A stretch of DNA of 64,000 nucleotides. Origin: Lineus longissimus (taxonomy: Eukaryota > Nemertea > Pilidiophora > Heteronemertea > Lineidae). A program made the position numbers and the translations under genes. The notes under the pieces were generated by a model. The model was not told where the DNA came from. It did not search any database and saw only the letters and a list, made by a program, of their open reading frames with translations. Shown here piece after piece: positions 20,631 to 34,600 of this stretch. Positions within the stretch are counted from its first letter, which is position 1. Every line of letters begins with the position of its first letter. The stretch covers positions 2,666,001-2,730,000 of the forward strand of contig NC_088317.1 of NCBI RefSeq assembly GCF_910592395.1, written 5' to 3'.

Positions 20631-23600
20631 TCACCTTTCTGATAAACTATCAGAACATGCTAGTGTTTGTCGAGCCGATTCTTTCTGTCGTCCGATCTCT
20701 TCACCGTCCAGTTCTCTCGTTTTCCCACCGTTAACCAGTATCACCTGCAAAGGAATTAGTTTGGGATATCAGTCTTACAAATCGTTTGATAGATAAAGTT
20801 GAGAAAGTGATGACATTACTGCTTGAATAAACCTGCTCCTCCTCAATTACCCTCTTAAACACCCAACAAAGACCCAACGGGCCAAATTCATAAAGGGCGT
20901 TAAAGGGTTAGACGTGTGTAACTTCTCCCTGATCAGTTTCAGGGCCTATTCATATTTAGTGAAGATTTACATGAAGGACCTGAATATGTCTATTCAGTAG
21001 TTAAACGCTGTTTTAAGCTAAACACCCTTTATAAATTTGGCTCGTTGTCCAGAGTGCGGAGCGGACACCGGGGGTAATCACGTACCCGGTTTGCAGTGTT
21101 GACCACGGCTGATTTACTTGACATGAAGATGACGATGCCACCTCTGGCAGTTACTGCTTGACCAACCGCAATCAGAATACTGTCTTCCATCGCCACGTCT
21201 AAATAACTCGTCGCCTGAAAGATTAATAACTGAAAACAGTTCGTGTCGGCTGGTGATAGATTCCATCTTGAAGCTTCAATGATTGCGGTGATTTCCTTTG
21301 AATTCCAAGTTCTATTCCAGTTTCAATACAAGAAGAGGAGACAGATATATAGAAGGTTTAGGCACAACCTACAAGCCGTCGTATATTTAAAGACAATTTA
21401 CAATTCTTTCACCTGGCTAAGGCCAAAAGACTAGTATAAAAGGTGCAAAAACCGCACCTCTTACGCCATAGAAGTTTAAGGACCCACTCCCCCAGCGCTG
21501 GTGCCAGAATGTCAAACACAAAATAAAAACGTATGCTTAATCGGTGTACATGTATTTAGATTCCTAACACTAAACGCTTACTTCGTCCAGGATGAGAACT
21601 TTCGGCCTTGTCAGCAGGGCCCTGGCTATGGCAATTCTCTGTTTCTCCCCGCCAGAGAGAAGCATCCCTCTTTCACCAACAAACGTATCGTAGCCATCTT
21701 GGAAGGAATTGATGAAATCATGCGCCTGCGCGCAATGAGAGGCCTGCTCGATCTGGAAAAATGGCAAAATGGAAGTAAATTTTAAAATTTTGAGAATGCT
21801 ATCAATTGGGACTGAGAGTGTTCTCAGGTCAAACCGTCTCAAACATTCATATGAATGACGTCATTGTAGAACTTAGCCGCGAATCGGGGGCACTTTTTAT
21901 ACCGGGATAAACCTCGTGTGGCAGCAGGCTTTTCCTTACACGTCCCCTCTCTTATAGGCCGCGCCTATTTGTACACGATGTAGAAGTGAAAAAGCTATGA
22001 ATCTCAGGATGATAGCTGTGCATGTATACAGCTTCTTCTTGGAACTAGTAAATAAATATAAGCTGTTGTCACGGGTGCTGTACCTCTGCCATCGAGACAT
22101 TCTCCATCCGGGTCATGTTCTCCCTGATCGTTCCACCGGACAACATGGACGATTGGTCAACAAGCGTCACGTGACGCCTTAGGTATCCTGAGTCGATGGT
22201 GTTGATGTCGATGTTATCTAAAATATAATTCATTCGGAGAACAAAGATGCCATCAACAGCTTGTCGCTGCGGAACTAAAAACCTTCAAATTACAAAAGTT
22301 GTAAATCAACCTCCCTACACATGACCGGAACTGTAATATATTATCGCTGCTTGGGAGAATGGTCGCTTGGAAATATGACACATTAGTTGAGAGCGATAAC
22401 TGCGTGTAAAGGACATTATCAGAGCTACACAGATCACAGTGGTTTGTAGAATAGGAGGAAGCCAATACGCCGGCAGATAACTCTTTATCACACGAAGTCG
22501 TGCAAAGACTACGAAACCATGACTGCATGCATCACTGCGCCACTCGACTACAGACTAACGAATACATGTACATCAGCATTCAAATTATTACCTATCGTTA
22601 TTTTACCAATGTCCGAGGAACACAGCCTCGGCATCAAACTCGCAATGGTTGATTTCCCGCCGCCAGAGGGACCGACCATAGCTACCACCTCCCCCTTTCG
22701 AAGAGTAAAGGAGACTCCATTTAAGACACCTCTCCCCGGTCTCGCGCAGTATGAATAGCGGACAGCCTGGAATGATATTTCCTCGAACGACATTTCTGAT
22801 TGGATACTGCTTTCGTCGCTGTCCTCGACCTTCAAATCGATTATTTCTATCAATCGCAGCGATGCACCGTACGCCTAGAAAGAGAGAGATGGGGACGGGA
22901 AGATTTAAGTTGCATTTCAGGCTAACGTTAATTTGGCCTGATGTGATTTATTCCAACAATGGGACTCATTTTTTAACACTGCTATAAACGAGTGAGCAGC
23001 TTAAACCGCTGCTATGCGACAAAAGTTGCTCGATTGTGGTAATCATCGCAGGTGCCCGCGACCAGATTTGGTGATCTCATCAACCTGGGATCAATATCAA
23101 AAGACCAAGCGATTGCCAATTTTTCAGAGTTTTGCCTGCAGACGAGAGATCAAGTGCCGAAGGCATTGTTCGTGGACAGTGCTGCGTAAAATAATAACAT
23201 TATAGGCGTCAGACGCCCCCTAAATTGCGAATGTAGGTCCAGGTCTCCATACCTACCTCCATAACTGATCCATAACTAACTTGTTGGTTGTTCATCACGG
23301 AAGAGATGTTGTGCACATACATTATCATCGCTGAAAACATGAAAATGGTCATACAAATAGTCATCAAATAGTCGTGCAAAATGGTCATGCGTGTTGGACC
23401 ACCGACATTCTTTCAACCAGACTCTTACAAGTCTGTGGTTTGCCAAGCATAGATAAGGCTATGAAAAGCATGTAAATTGTGTAATAGTCAAGGCAAGCGT
23501 TTTTTCAGTGTGGCTATTATGCACTGACAGTGTTGGGCTTAGAAATTACTTACAAGTGAAGTCCCCGGGGGATATGTTCCCTGCATTGAGTAGAAGACCG

Positions 23601-26600
23601 CCGTAAAGCAACACAACCATCTCCGTCAAGTATCCGACACCATAATTCAGGCTGACACACAGACCTTCGAAGTAAAAGGAAGGAATGCTTCAGGAAATGA
23701 CCAATATTACGGATTCCGGTCATTTTCACTCACCGGGCTTACGCTATAATCATTTTGGCGAGAGAGGTTGAATAACGGATTTTACGGAATCTTATTTTTA
23801 TCGACAATGGCCTGATGGGGAAATTGCCAATCTGCAACCGCGACCTCGCCTGCCGCCGCCCTTACCTTTAACCACTGCCAACTTCCTCCCCACCAGATAA
23901 CTCTGGCGTATATCCTCGCTGTACTCGTCTATCGACTGGCGCTCCTCTCCCAAGCATTTCACTGTCCAGACTGCATTGATATACACCTCCGCTGTCGCTA
24001 CTGCTCTGGCCAATTTCGCCTGAAAACTGTGCCAAAGTTTCTTTTGCCATTTTCCTACAAAAAAAGACAACTTTGGATGGAGGTCGTCCAAAATCAAACC
24101 TGACACAGTTGCACTATTCTTAGTTCAAAGAATGCAAAGACTGCGCCATCGGTTGGTTACACTGGCTACCACGCACTGACCAATCACCAGCGTTCTTCGA
24201 GCATGGGATTTTAGACTTCCGTCTACAACAGAAGTCTTCGCTATCTCTTGCAGTGGTTGAAAATGGCAGACAAACTAGCAGACATCAGCAGCTGCGTAGG
24301 AGTGCACAAGGTCGTACCGTAGAGAGCGATATTGGTGATCCATAACGGGCTAGATGCGAGGAATAATCCAGTCATCTTTGGGTTGATGGCAAACATGTTA
24401 TATAGAACTAATCCAATTTGAACTAAGCCAACGAAAAATTGGATGACATCACCCTGAAACCAAAAATGTTGGAACAGTTTAAAGTTTGATAGAATTACAC
24501 GTTTTCTACTTTATTTTTACTTTTAAACTAAACTATCTAATTGTACATGTATATAATAAGCGCTCTTATACGTACCTTTGTCCCCAAAATAATTAAGAAA
24601 CCGTTCTGTACAAACTAATGAGCGCACGTACCGCGCCTCAATTGGCCATTTCAGGCAAATTGAAAGTTACATGTACACAGAGTGACACTGGCCGGGCGTT
24701 GAAATCATGACCTTCCTATTATCACAAGTCGGTCGCTTCAAATGTGAGATGTGATGAGGTTGTCACAAAAATAATACTTAGTAAGATCAACACGGCCAAA
24801 TAAGGAGTTTACGCCGCTCATGATTGGACGATTGAAAACTTACGTCATTGATGACTTTGTATATTCTGGCGATATCTCCAGACAATCTGCTGGCGAACTC
24901 CCCCGACCTGAGAGAAAAAAAGCACGGTGAAAGATTAATTGGTAAACTTTGGTGATACGGCTAAACACATTCTCCAAAGTAGCATATTCTCTCTTTCAGT
25001 ATTGGCGGCGTCCAAATCACTGTGTGTCCTGCTAACGGAGGACTCAACTAAAGGCGATTTCACTGTAGAATTAATATCTACCAAGAACGTGACCATTAAA
25101 ACTTTGATGAACTCTCACAGATTTTCATAGTAGAACTCCATTCCCTGCTTCATGAGTTTCTGGAAGGCCACCGTCCGCCATCTTGCCATGAGTTTCTGGG
25201 AAGCGAGATGGAAACAGAGGGATTTGATACCACTGCTCACAAAATGAGCGAGGCAGATTCCACCGAGGGTCAGCATCGTTGTCTTGAATTTGTCTGCGAA
25301 ATGTCAAGAGTGAAAATGATTGTAACTTCACTCAGGATTTTAAGGTTTTGAAAAAGCTTGAAGATTTTTAAGTGGGCAAAATTTATAGGCAACCCCTACA
25401 TGTTGTTCAAGTTTTGAGCTGCTGAAAAACCGCTTACCCCTTCGTCTTATTTCACTGAAAGACATGTTTAAACATGTTGAAAAGTCCCCCGAAAAAAACC
25501 CAGAGCAATGCAATTGTAATCTGCATGTACACTTATAAAGGTTTTTGAGCTTTTGAAAAACATTTTAGTCTTTTTCAGCCAAGATAAATATGCACCCCGG
25601 AGAGGTTTTTCCGAGAAATGAAAAACATCAGAAGGTCCTTGAGCCTGTTTTTCATTACCCTGAACAACCTCTAGGGAATGTTTGTAGCCTACCTAATGAT
25701 TCTAAGGCATCATCCACCGCCCTGCCTGTATACTTAGGTTGCTGCGGACCGAGAATATTTGCAAATGTGTCGAAGATCGTGGCGACCACCAACAGCAGCC
25801 ATTCCTGCAAAACAAATGTACATGTATAGCCATATACTCGACTTGGGTCTTTTCAAGGCAGACTTTAGGCCCGAGCCGAGTAGGTCAGATTAGGTTGCCG
25901 CCAATAAGGGGTCTCTGCTATCCAACAATACATATCGACTTGGAATTACATTTGTATTTGTAAAGATTGCCGGAATACGATATTAATATCAATACGAACG
26001 TTCGACCCGGGCATTCGACCTGATTTCATTCGATAGATTGTGCATGAATTTTAGTTGAATACTGCAATGTTAATGACGATTCATTGGCGGTGTGCGAAAG
26101 TATCAAATTCTCCGTCTGCTGTCTTTTTCCCAGATGTCGGCTGTAGCCAACGAAAATTTCGAGAGAATCAAATGGGGGCGGACCTTTTGACCAAACTTCG
26201 AGCACACTGAGTGTCACCAGTGGCCCATACGCAGCTTGGTTGTTGTACATATTGGGTTCACCAAAGCATTAGAATATAGGAAGTTCGGTCTATACAATAT
26301 TGGGATCTTTGAGAAAATATCTCTCGCGCCCGGCAGATGAGAATAGTTCCACATCCGTCGGATAAAAAATTAACCTGTTCCTTTAAAAAACCGAATACTA
26401 ATATTGTGACAGAAGAGGTTAGCATATACTTACATCCTTGAGCAGAAGAACAAATCGTATAAAGTTTGCCGTCTTTTTTTGTCGACTTTGAGGCCCTTCG
26501 TAACTAACAACATGTCGGATTCTCAGCAGTTGTAGTCTCTTCATAAAGTGGTGACTCCCCATTGCAAGTAGTAATTCCAAAGCAGCAAAGGTTACCGCAG

Positions 26601-27433
26601 AGACTAAAGATATATTGTACTGCAAATGCATTGTCACTGCACTGTTCAGATAATTGTGTAACACAAATGCCCCTTTTATGACGAAAAACATGAATGGTAC
26701 CAAACAAAGCAGTAAGAGAAATATATGGTAGGCAAACTTTTTATTGGCTTTTTCAAAACAAAATGGTTGCTCTAATAAGACCATTGAAATCGTTTCGAGC
26801 TTCTCAAGAATTATAAAAATGGCGATGGTTTTGATGGTTGATATGGCAGCGACATCGAAAACGGAAGTGAGAAAGTTGTAACGGAGGATGCTTTCCTTCA
26901 GGTAGCTGCTTTCTCCACCTGGAATCACCAAAAGAACTAGAATTGTAGATGTGGAAGCATTTTGGCGCTTACTAACATCGCAACTCTAACGTCGGGAAAG
27001 AACGTGCCTCGGAAGGGATGCGAAACCACTAGCCCTCAGTAGGGAGTCCGCCGGACACTCTTAGACCGCTTCGCCACCGTGCTCCCGCCAGATTGTCCCT
27101 TGTGAGGGTACGGTAGCCGAATTTGCGTCCTTAGACTGACAAAAACGATGCAGCTCACTTAGGCTAAACCTGCAGCAAGCTAGGGCCCTGTGCAGGAAAA
27201 CTGTTTGGTAGTGTCGTTGGAGCTGGTAATGGGTACTTTGACACGCCGCGATGCTTCTCAAGTATACATAACCCAGGGGACCTACCTGCTAGCCAAAGAA
27301 CAACCACGGTGACCAAGTCCAGCAGCGCTAAACATCTCAAACCGGTCGTATATCGGACTAGCGGCAGTGTGTGGTATGTTTTCACCTCGGCATTTCTCAG
27401 TCCTCCGTTTATAAGAACGTTCTGGTCTTCCAT
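20631..27433 (-). CDS. ABCB9-like: ABCB9/TAP-like half ABC transporter, 14 exons
   Basis: Exons: 27286-27433, 26434-26918, 25693-25804, 25119-25293, 24844-24907, 24318-24453, 23866-24054, 23554-23664, 23257-23330, 22592-22874, 22084-22217, 21582-21752, 21086-21214, 20631-20744. All junctions keep phase; 774 aa (human ABCB9 is 766). The ATG follows an in-frame TAG. Residues 1-210 are a TMD0-like membrane region, about 211-500 the six-helix core with LSGEFASRL (near 307-315), and then the nucleotide-binding domain: Walker [10 protein letters not shown] 566-574, Q614, signature LSGGEKQR 669-676, Walker B KVLILDE 688-694 with catalytic E694, and D-loop SYLD 697-700. The H-loop reads [10 protein letters not shown], with serine (about 726) where AHR would place histidine. 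The family moves peptides across endolysosomal or ER membranes as dimers. Choice between ABCB9 and TAP1/2 orthology is open. Confidence 0.92.
20875..21047. mobile_element. MITE in the last ABC-transporter intron
   Basis: The termini CAACGGGCCAAATTCATAAA and TTTATAAATTTGGCTCGTTG are inverted copies with few mismatches, extending inward to GGGCGTT/AACACCC. The element is about 170 bases and fills half of the intron between exons 13 and 14, in line with a non-autonomous DNA transposon. Confidence 0.75.
26995..27095 (-). mobile_element. tRNA-derived SINE fragment
   Basis: On the minus strand an A-box-like TGGCGAAGCGG (27066-27076) and a B-box-like GGTTTCGCATCC (27017-27028) are spaced about 40 bases apart, in a Leu/Ser-tRNA-like head that starts GGGAGCACGG. 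It lies in the first intron of the ABC transporter. The B box deviates by an extra T, so it is unlikely to be a working tRNA. Confidence 0.6.
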
Positions 27434-28658
27434 ATTTCCCTATTCTGCACGACAGCACTAGAACATAACTTTATAGCTACTAAGACATCCCATACCGATC
27501 GTGTGTCGGAATAGCGGCGATGCGTGAACAACATGTACATGTATATCCATTCATTCATATCATAGCTACTAGCATTCGTGTCGAGGACAATCTGAAATCC
27601 TTTTAAAGAAACTCGAGGCCAGGTATTTATAAACAAATCAAGGCATGATCGCATACATTTCGGTACACACATTTATAAATGATAAATGATACTAAATAGA
27701 ACTACATGTATATCAATACTGTGTCCCTATTTAGCCATGCAGTTTAACGTCGCCTTTTCAAATGGCCTCGATATCTATAGTGTAATACGCCATTAAAACC
27801 AACGCACAAAACCCGGCTAAATAGCGTCATACACAGTTTATATGTCCAGACGAGCCCTAGTACAAGCTTTTGCATGATTCGGCCCAGACACGAAATGTCA
27901 AAACAAAGTTTAGTCAGCGTTGAGTTATTCCGAGGGCAGCATGGGGGTAAAATACATGCATCAAGGCTGTCATAAACCATCTTGGAAGAAAAAATTAAGC
28001 TAAATTAAAACGAAATGGGGCAAGGGCTGTTCTTTATTAAAACGGGTCCCTCTTTCAATTGAAAACGAAAACGTTTTTCTCTAAAGAATAAATATATACT
28101 TTATTAGCATTATTGTTACAAAGTTTGAAGCGCATGTAAAAGACTTGAAAAAGCTACGTGAAAATACAAAACGCACAGACGGTCGATTTATTATGAATCA
28201 AACCCAACTGAAAGGAATTTGAAATAGGCCTAATGTAAACGACTCCCGTGAGATGACGCTGCGCTCGAAATGTTTGCAGCTCGAAATGCACAGGTTGAAG
28301 CCGTGCATCACGTAATCTGAGTGACTTGGCCAGTGCTGGCCAAGAAGAATGGCGCCGGTTTTTCCCCTGCACATCTGGCATGCCTTGAACCCATCTCCTT
28401 CGTGAAGTCTACCGGATGTGCTCAAAAAGTGATGGCCCCGCGGAGACCGTTACGACGAAAACGATGGCGGGACGAAACCGACGATCACCAACTGCCTCTG
28501 ACAACTGTCTCAGAAAACCATACGATCTACATGCTCATTCGTTGCATCTCTCAGCAAGTTATCGTGTAGCAACCGATATGTACAATTCCTCATTCTTTGT
28601 GCAAATGCAAAATAGGCCACTTCTGAAATTGGTTTCCACAAAGTCAAATATGAAATCC
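27434..28658. other. Intergenic DNA between the ABC transporter start and the LHFPL stop
   Basis: It should hold the promoter and 5'UTR of the ABC gene (next to 27433) and the 3'UTR of the LHFPL gene (next to 28658). Short open frames at 28154-28569 overlap on both strands with no signature. No strong regulatory motif is visible. Confidence 0.4.
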
Positions 28659-31600
28659 TCATAGTCCGTATCCTGCGTTGTACCGTTTTCTCTTCTTGAC
28701 CCTGGCGTACTTGATGCTGCAGCAAGAAAGGAGCGAGCAGAACAGTGTGAGGCCGGCACCACTCACGGTGAGGTAGAACGCCCACCACAGCTGACAGTCG
28801 CCTGAAATTACAAGGGAAACAGTTATATGAAGAAGGTTTCGAAGTCCCTTCGAACAACGAAAGTAAGAAGGTCATCGAGTCCTGCGCTTATGTGTGTTGG
28901 GCGGGGAGAGAGGTCAACGCCACTTTGCTTTTATGAGGAAAACTGAAGTTTGCCAATATCATCCCATCCTGTTTGTTTGATCTGCTAGCAACTACATGTA
29001 TATAGCTTTGACTGGTACCCTTTGACCAACCCGAACGAAAATTAGCCGTTACGGCCATTTGCATGTTTGCCATGGCATCATGACGAACATGATTGAAAAA
29101 CAATCTGTGCATGCTGATAAGGTTCCTTAATGAACCTGGTCACTGGAGCTGAGAGATAGTCAAGTCATAACCGTGATTTAAGAGACTGCATTTCTCAATA
29201 TCGTGACCGTGACGATCTATCCATCATGCTAGTCATGCTATCTTTATTCAGGCAGAACGTGGTCAGTTGTGTTGTTGTATTGAATGCTCCCACAGCGTGT
29301 TTTGAGGCTCAAAAGCTTTTATGTTGGAAGACTAATCCCTCTAAAGATCATAGGGTTCGATATACCCTTGTTCTTCCTCTTATGCATATCATCTTTATGT
29401 TCCTGACTAAGTTTAAGGTTACAAAAAACGATTCCCTCAATGATGGTGTTTTGGATGGCACACCATCATTGAGGGAATCACAATCATTGTCGTCACCTGT
29501 CATCCACCTTGACCAGATATACCCCGGCTAAATTTGAAAGGGGTATAGAGATGCATATCATGTTATGACTCACCTAAATTATATGGCGCAGCCCCTGGCC
29601 CGCAGATCTGAAACACTTCTGGATTGGTCCAACCATATGGATATAAAGCAGAGCCTCCGCCGATAAGCACAGCTGCAAAATACAAAATAGAAAACGAAAT
29701 AGTAACATTTGTTAAAAGGATTTGAATTCTTTTAGAGAAACCTGTCCGATAAAAGGTCTTCTCAAATTTAGAAATGGAAACAGAAAATTATTACTATTGT
29801 TTTTAAAACGATATTTAACGTCTGAACTTTAATTTTCATGAAGCATTAGCTTGCGCGAAACCTAATAGTTCACGATCGATGGACACCTGGCTTGCTACGT
29901 TATAGTTTCTTTGGCATATCAAAAATGTTCTTTTAAAACACTCTCAGATACCTTCAAGATTACTGTTATTGACTAAGGATGAAGGAAAAACCACACAACC
30001 GCAGAGTAGCCCGTAAAAACCAACATGACTCATGATATTCGAATTAGATACCAACAGTAAGTAACTACATTGTATTTCTTCTTTGCAGCAAGTGCGAGAA
30101 GCCACATCAGCTGAAAGCACCAAAGATGCAGGTAAATAGGTTATGTGGCGTTCAGCCGTAAACAATCATTACTTGTAACATTCTTAAGTGGTGCAAGTGT
30201 ACGTGTGTTGAGTTTGTACATCACTGCCAATTCAACTGCTTGTTTCATCTCATCCCTTGAAGTCCCGAACTTCTGGCCTTCTGGCCTTTTTTCCAACTAA
30301 CCAGGCCGCGTGTGATAAAGATAATGGCGACTGGTGAAGAACATTCGATAAGAAAGAAGAACTCAGTCTCTTAAAACAAAACACAACGAGCCCCTATTGC
30401 CTCTCTCCGAATAGCTTTTTATAGCTATGGGAGGAAGACTATTGGTAAAATTGGCAAAGGCAGATGTACGAAATCAACCTAATGATAGTTAACCAATATT
30501 GAGGTAAACCCGAAGGTTCCCGATGTCACGTCTGACAGCGTAGGTTAACCGATCGATGTTCGTACATCTGTTCAGAGTGTCTGGCTCCCATCACGCAGCG
30601 AATCAGCAAAGATTATTTAGAAACACGCAAAAAATTAAACAATTTCCATTCATCAATTTGACATCAATGCTTTCCATTACACTGACAATTTTGTTTTCAA
30701 CATGTAATTTCGTTTTTAGAATCAACTTTTTCTTTCGCTTGAGTATGCTTTCCGCTCGAAAGTTCTGGTAGCAGCCAGATTGGAAGTTTGGAAACAACAA
30801 CTGGCAGAAGATGGCAGCGCTGAGTTCCTGACTCCAGTATCGAAAAAAGCTTTTTTGCGGTCATTTGGTTAAAGAGTCCGCACAGCGGCAAATAAACATT
30901 AACTCTTGTCAGGCACTGCACTATAAAAAGGTAAGAAGTTTATGAGGCTGTGCTACATGATTAGTTTCGCTGCAAAAACCTCAAAAAGTGAAATTGGCAG
31001 GTTAGAGTTGCTTGCTGATGTGCAGGACAGCAACGGCAACGCTGCGCCGCCAGGTGGTGGGACGACATGCAGCAACTGCTCTGTTCTTGCACTTACCCGG
31101 GTTTTTGCGAACTGGTTTTTGTGCAGAAATGATTAATAGCGGGGTAAAGAATCTCGATGTGAGATCAAATATGTTGTTGCTTCTGGCATCAATCAGTGTT
31201 TTGAACAGCTGGCTAGAATCAGCCGTAAAGTCAACCTAAACTTTTAGGCAGAACATATTTTTGACCTTAGACTAGCGAGAAATACGCCCAGGGGTTTGCC
31301 TGCAGGATCGTTGACCTACAATGTCAAAAAGCTTATTAGATTCTTACGGCTTTTTAAGTCGCTTGTCATCTTTTTCGGTCTTAGTTATGATCTACTCATA
31401 AGAACCGTGTAACACTAACCAAGGTAATCCGACGTTGCCAAAGATTCAGCCTTTGGTATGACTGATTCATTCAAAATCCGTTCATTTCTCGATGGCAGGG
31501 TATTCGATCCATTGAGGGCGTCATTAGGGAAATGAGTCAATAACGACCCTTTGGTAATCAGAAACAGCAAAGAAATAACAGAATCTGCCTGCGGATTCAA

Positions 31601-34600
31601 TCAATGAATCATCACTTCGAGGTCACAGGGTGACTGCATTGAGGGGGATTGATTGAATTCTGTGAGTGTGGGGTTGATCTTGTCACCAACATGAGTCTTC
31701 ACGCCCAATTCCGAAGTATCTCAGGCGACCTCCCTCTAGAGGCCACCTCAATTTGCAAAGCAAAGTTATGTATCTATATAAATGAAACTCTGAATTTTGG
31801 TGATCACGCAAAGGAAATTCTCTTCCACTTCCATCGGGACATCTTAACGACATATCAACATGCACTAACACTAATACCACATTCGTTCTCTATACCTTTC
31901 CTTCAGCATTAGCAATAACCCCTTCCCACATGGCCTTGGCGCTGGTAAGTATCATGATGAAGATGTGACCAAAGACAATACGTAGATGTGGTGATTGTCA
32001 CAACAAACAAGTTCACTGGTTTAGTTTCACCTTATCTTTTATAAGGTACGAAAGTACTATTATGTGTATGGTATTTTGAGTAACTTGTATTTGAAGTTAT
32101 AAAGTATTGGATTTCTAGTTCGATATCAACAACAGAAGAGGTTGTCGTCTGACATTACTTCTGTCAGAATATTTTCGAGAACACATCATCATCATTTTTG
32201 GAGTAATGGTCGCACTCGTTCGGCATCGGGAGTGTGTTGAACGCGAGCAGACAGTTTCAAACACGACACAAGTTATGATTACAAGAGTCAATTAGTATAT
32301 AATTCGCTGATTAGTTCGGAATGAGGTCGGAGAAAAATTATTCAAATCACCCTATGATAAGCATGTGGCAGGAAATGATAAATTGCTTACTGGTCATATG
32401 CTTGTATCAAGGGCATATACCCGCAAGTACCAAGTGAATTTAAAATGATGTAAACTATTGTCATTTTCAGGTGAATACGACATTTCTCGCATGGACTATG
32501 CATACGGACATAAAGATGCTTTCTGCAGATACAGAGAGGGTCAGTCAGTTAACGAAAGGTTATCTTGATCAACACAGCGTGGCCTGCAACACCCTACATC
32601 ACTTTACGCCGCATGTCAACTAAAGCTTCCCACCTTCAAAGTATCGTTTGTGTGTTCATCAAAGACACATTTCTATTCAGCGCAATGAGTAAAACTTCGC
32701 AATGAGAAGGATTACTAGCCCAAAGGGAAAATGTACACTAGATCACCTGTCCCACACGTCACATAACAGCAACTCTATCCCAAAAGGGAAATACATTTCA
32801 GCTCAAATGAAACTTAACGCTAACAAAAGGATTACTGAGTCCCATGATGTCACACCAATGAGAAAATGTACACCACCGACACTCTAAATCACTTGTACCA
32901 GACATCAGATAACAGCTTCTCTGTCCCAAAAGGCATACATTTCAGCGCAAATGGAACTTGATGTACATGTATCAAAAGAAGTTCAAGGGGATTACCATGT
33001 CGCTCGAGGTCACACGATGAGAAAATGCACACATGATACTAAGTAATGCATTAACACAAAGCATGCATTAACCACACAACAACACTTAGTTTGCCACACA
33101 TCAAATGAAAGCTTCACAATCCCCAAAGCCTTGTCTAGGTATTGATCAAAGTATTTTTTAAGAGCTGAACATTTCAACTTCACATCGTGCACGTTGTCCA
33201 ACCGTTGCCACTTTGTGTGAGACACGATTATCGAATTGCGTACTCAAACCCTCAAAGAACGCGATAAAGTGTTGGTAACTGCCAGAAATAAGGATTGGAT
33301 GAAATCCTTGAATTGCATGAAATCCTTGATTTGCTTGTTTGTCAACAGTTTTACATACCATTCAATACTTCAAAGGCTCTTGGTAGAAAAAGCATGCAAG
33401 TTTATTTCACAACAGAATACATTGTATTTGCGACTGATGGTCACCATGGATATCCGGACGTTCTACATTTCAACTCTCGCCGTCACATCAGCATTCAGAG
33501 GGGTTCTCATGAGCAAATCTGAGCTGCGCTAAATGCCAGCTTTATGCCGGCGATTGTTTTAAATTAGACATTTACCCTGTGGCAACAGTAATGTCACTTT
33601 CATGACTTTACGCAGCCAATAGCCAGATAAAGATACCTCGTCTTCAACCCCTGGATCAAAAAATGGAGTCAGAAGAGATCCTTGTTCATCCGGATAATCT
33701 ATGGGCTTTATACGTGACATATGGTAATGAGTAACGCCAAATTGCCTGGAGGTTGCACACTAAAATTTCTTCTCATGATAGTTCCCGATATTAGTTCCAA
33801 CATCCAGGGAGTTGTCACTAAAGAATACCAACATTTATATCAGTAAGCATAGATTAAGCTATGTGCTTGATACCAGCTCTGATTGCATTTGAAGCAGTGA
33901 ATAGTTCATATTCATGATAGATAACGCATAAGGCTTTAGGCTTCGATACTACTTGGCTGCAAAAATGGTTTCTCTTGCCAGTTTTATAATGGGGTTTACC
34001 ACCTTGTATGGTTTAGCTCAGGGATTGGCTTGAAAGGCACCTAATACTGACCATGAAAATATGGGGATGTTGCCCACAAACCTCAGTACTAAGAAGGTAT
34101 TGTAGATCACCCGACACAGCAGCAATTGAAAGTGGACATTGTAAAAGAAGTGGTTCGGGTTTAATGTCTTTATTACCGAAGTTCGATATGAATACATTTG
34201 ATGTTATTCATCCTTTATTACTTTTGACACGAGGTGGCTTTATCTGTTTCTACTTTGGGCCTTTATCATTTGGTGATATATTAGGCATATCAATTCAAAT
34301 AAATCTTGTCCATGAATTAGAATGCTAAGCATGGTCGGAAGGTCAGAAGAATGAGGCCGGAACGATTCAAGTAAAAGACGACCAAAGGCGACTATTGATG
34401 TTAAACAAATATGACGAGACTGATAGTGTTATAATGTTGGGTAAACATCTTCAAAGTTTGTTCCTGTGTCTGGAATTATATTTGGGTAAATATAATGTCT
34501 ATCTTCACGTTGTCGGCTGTAGGGCCAGCCAGAGGCAACACGATGACTCTCTGATGGGATCACGCACTCAGGTTGGGTAGCCTGGTTGAAATTCGGGAGA

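Noticed and set aside
27017-27095. tRNA-Leu/Ser gene on the minus strand
   Set aside because: The B box has an extra base and the ends do not pair; more likely a SINE head.
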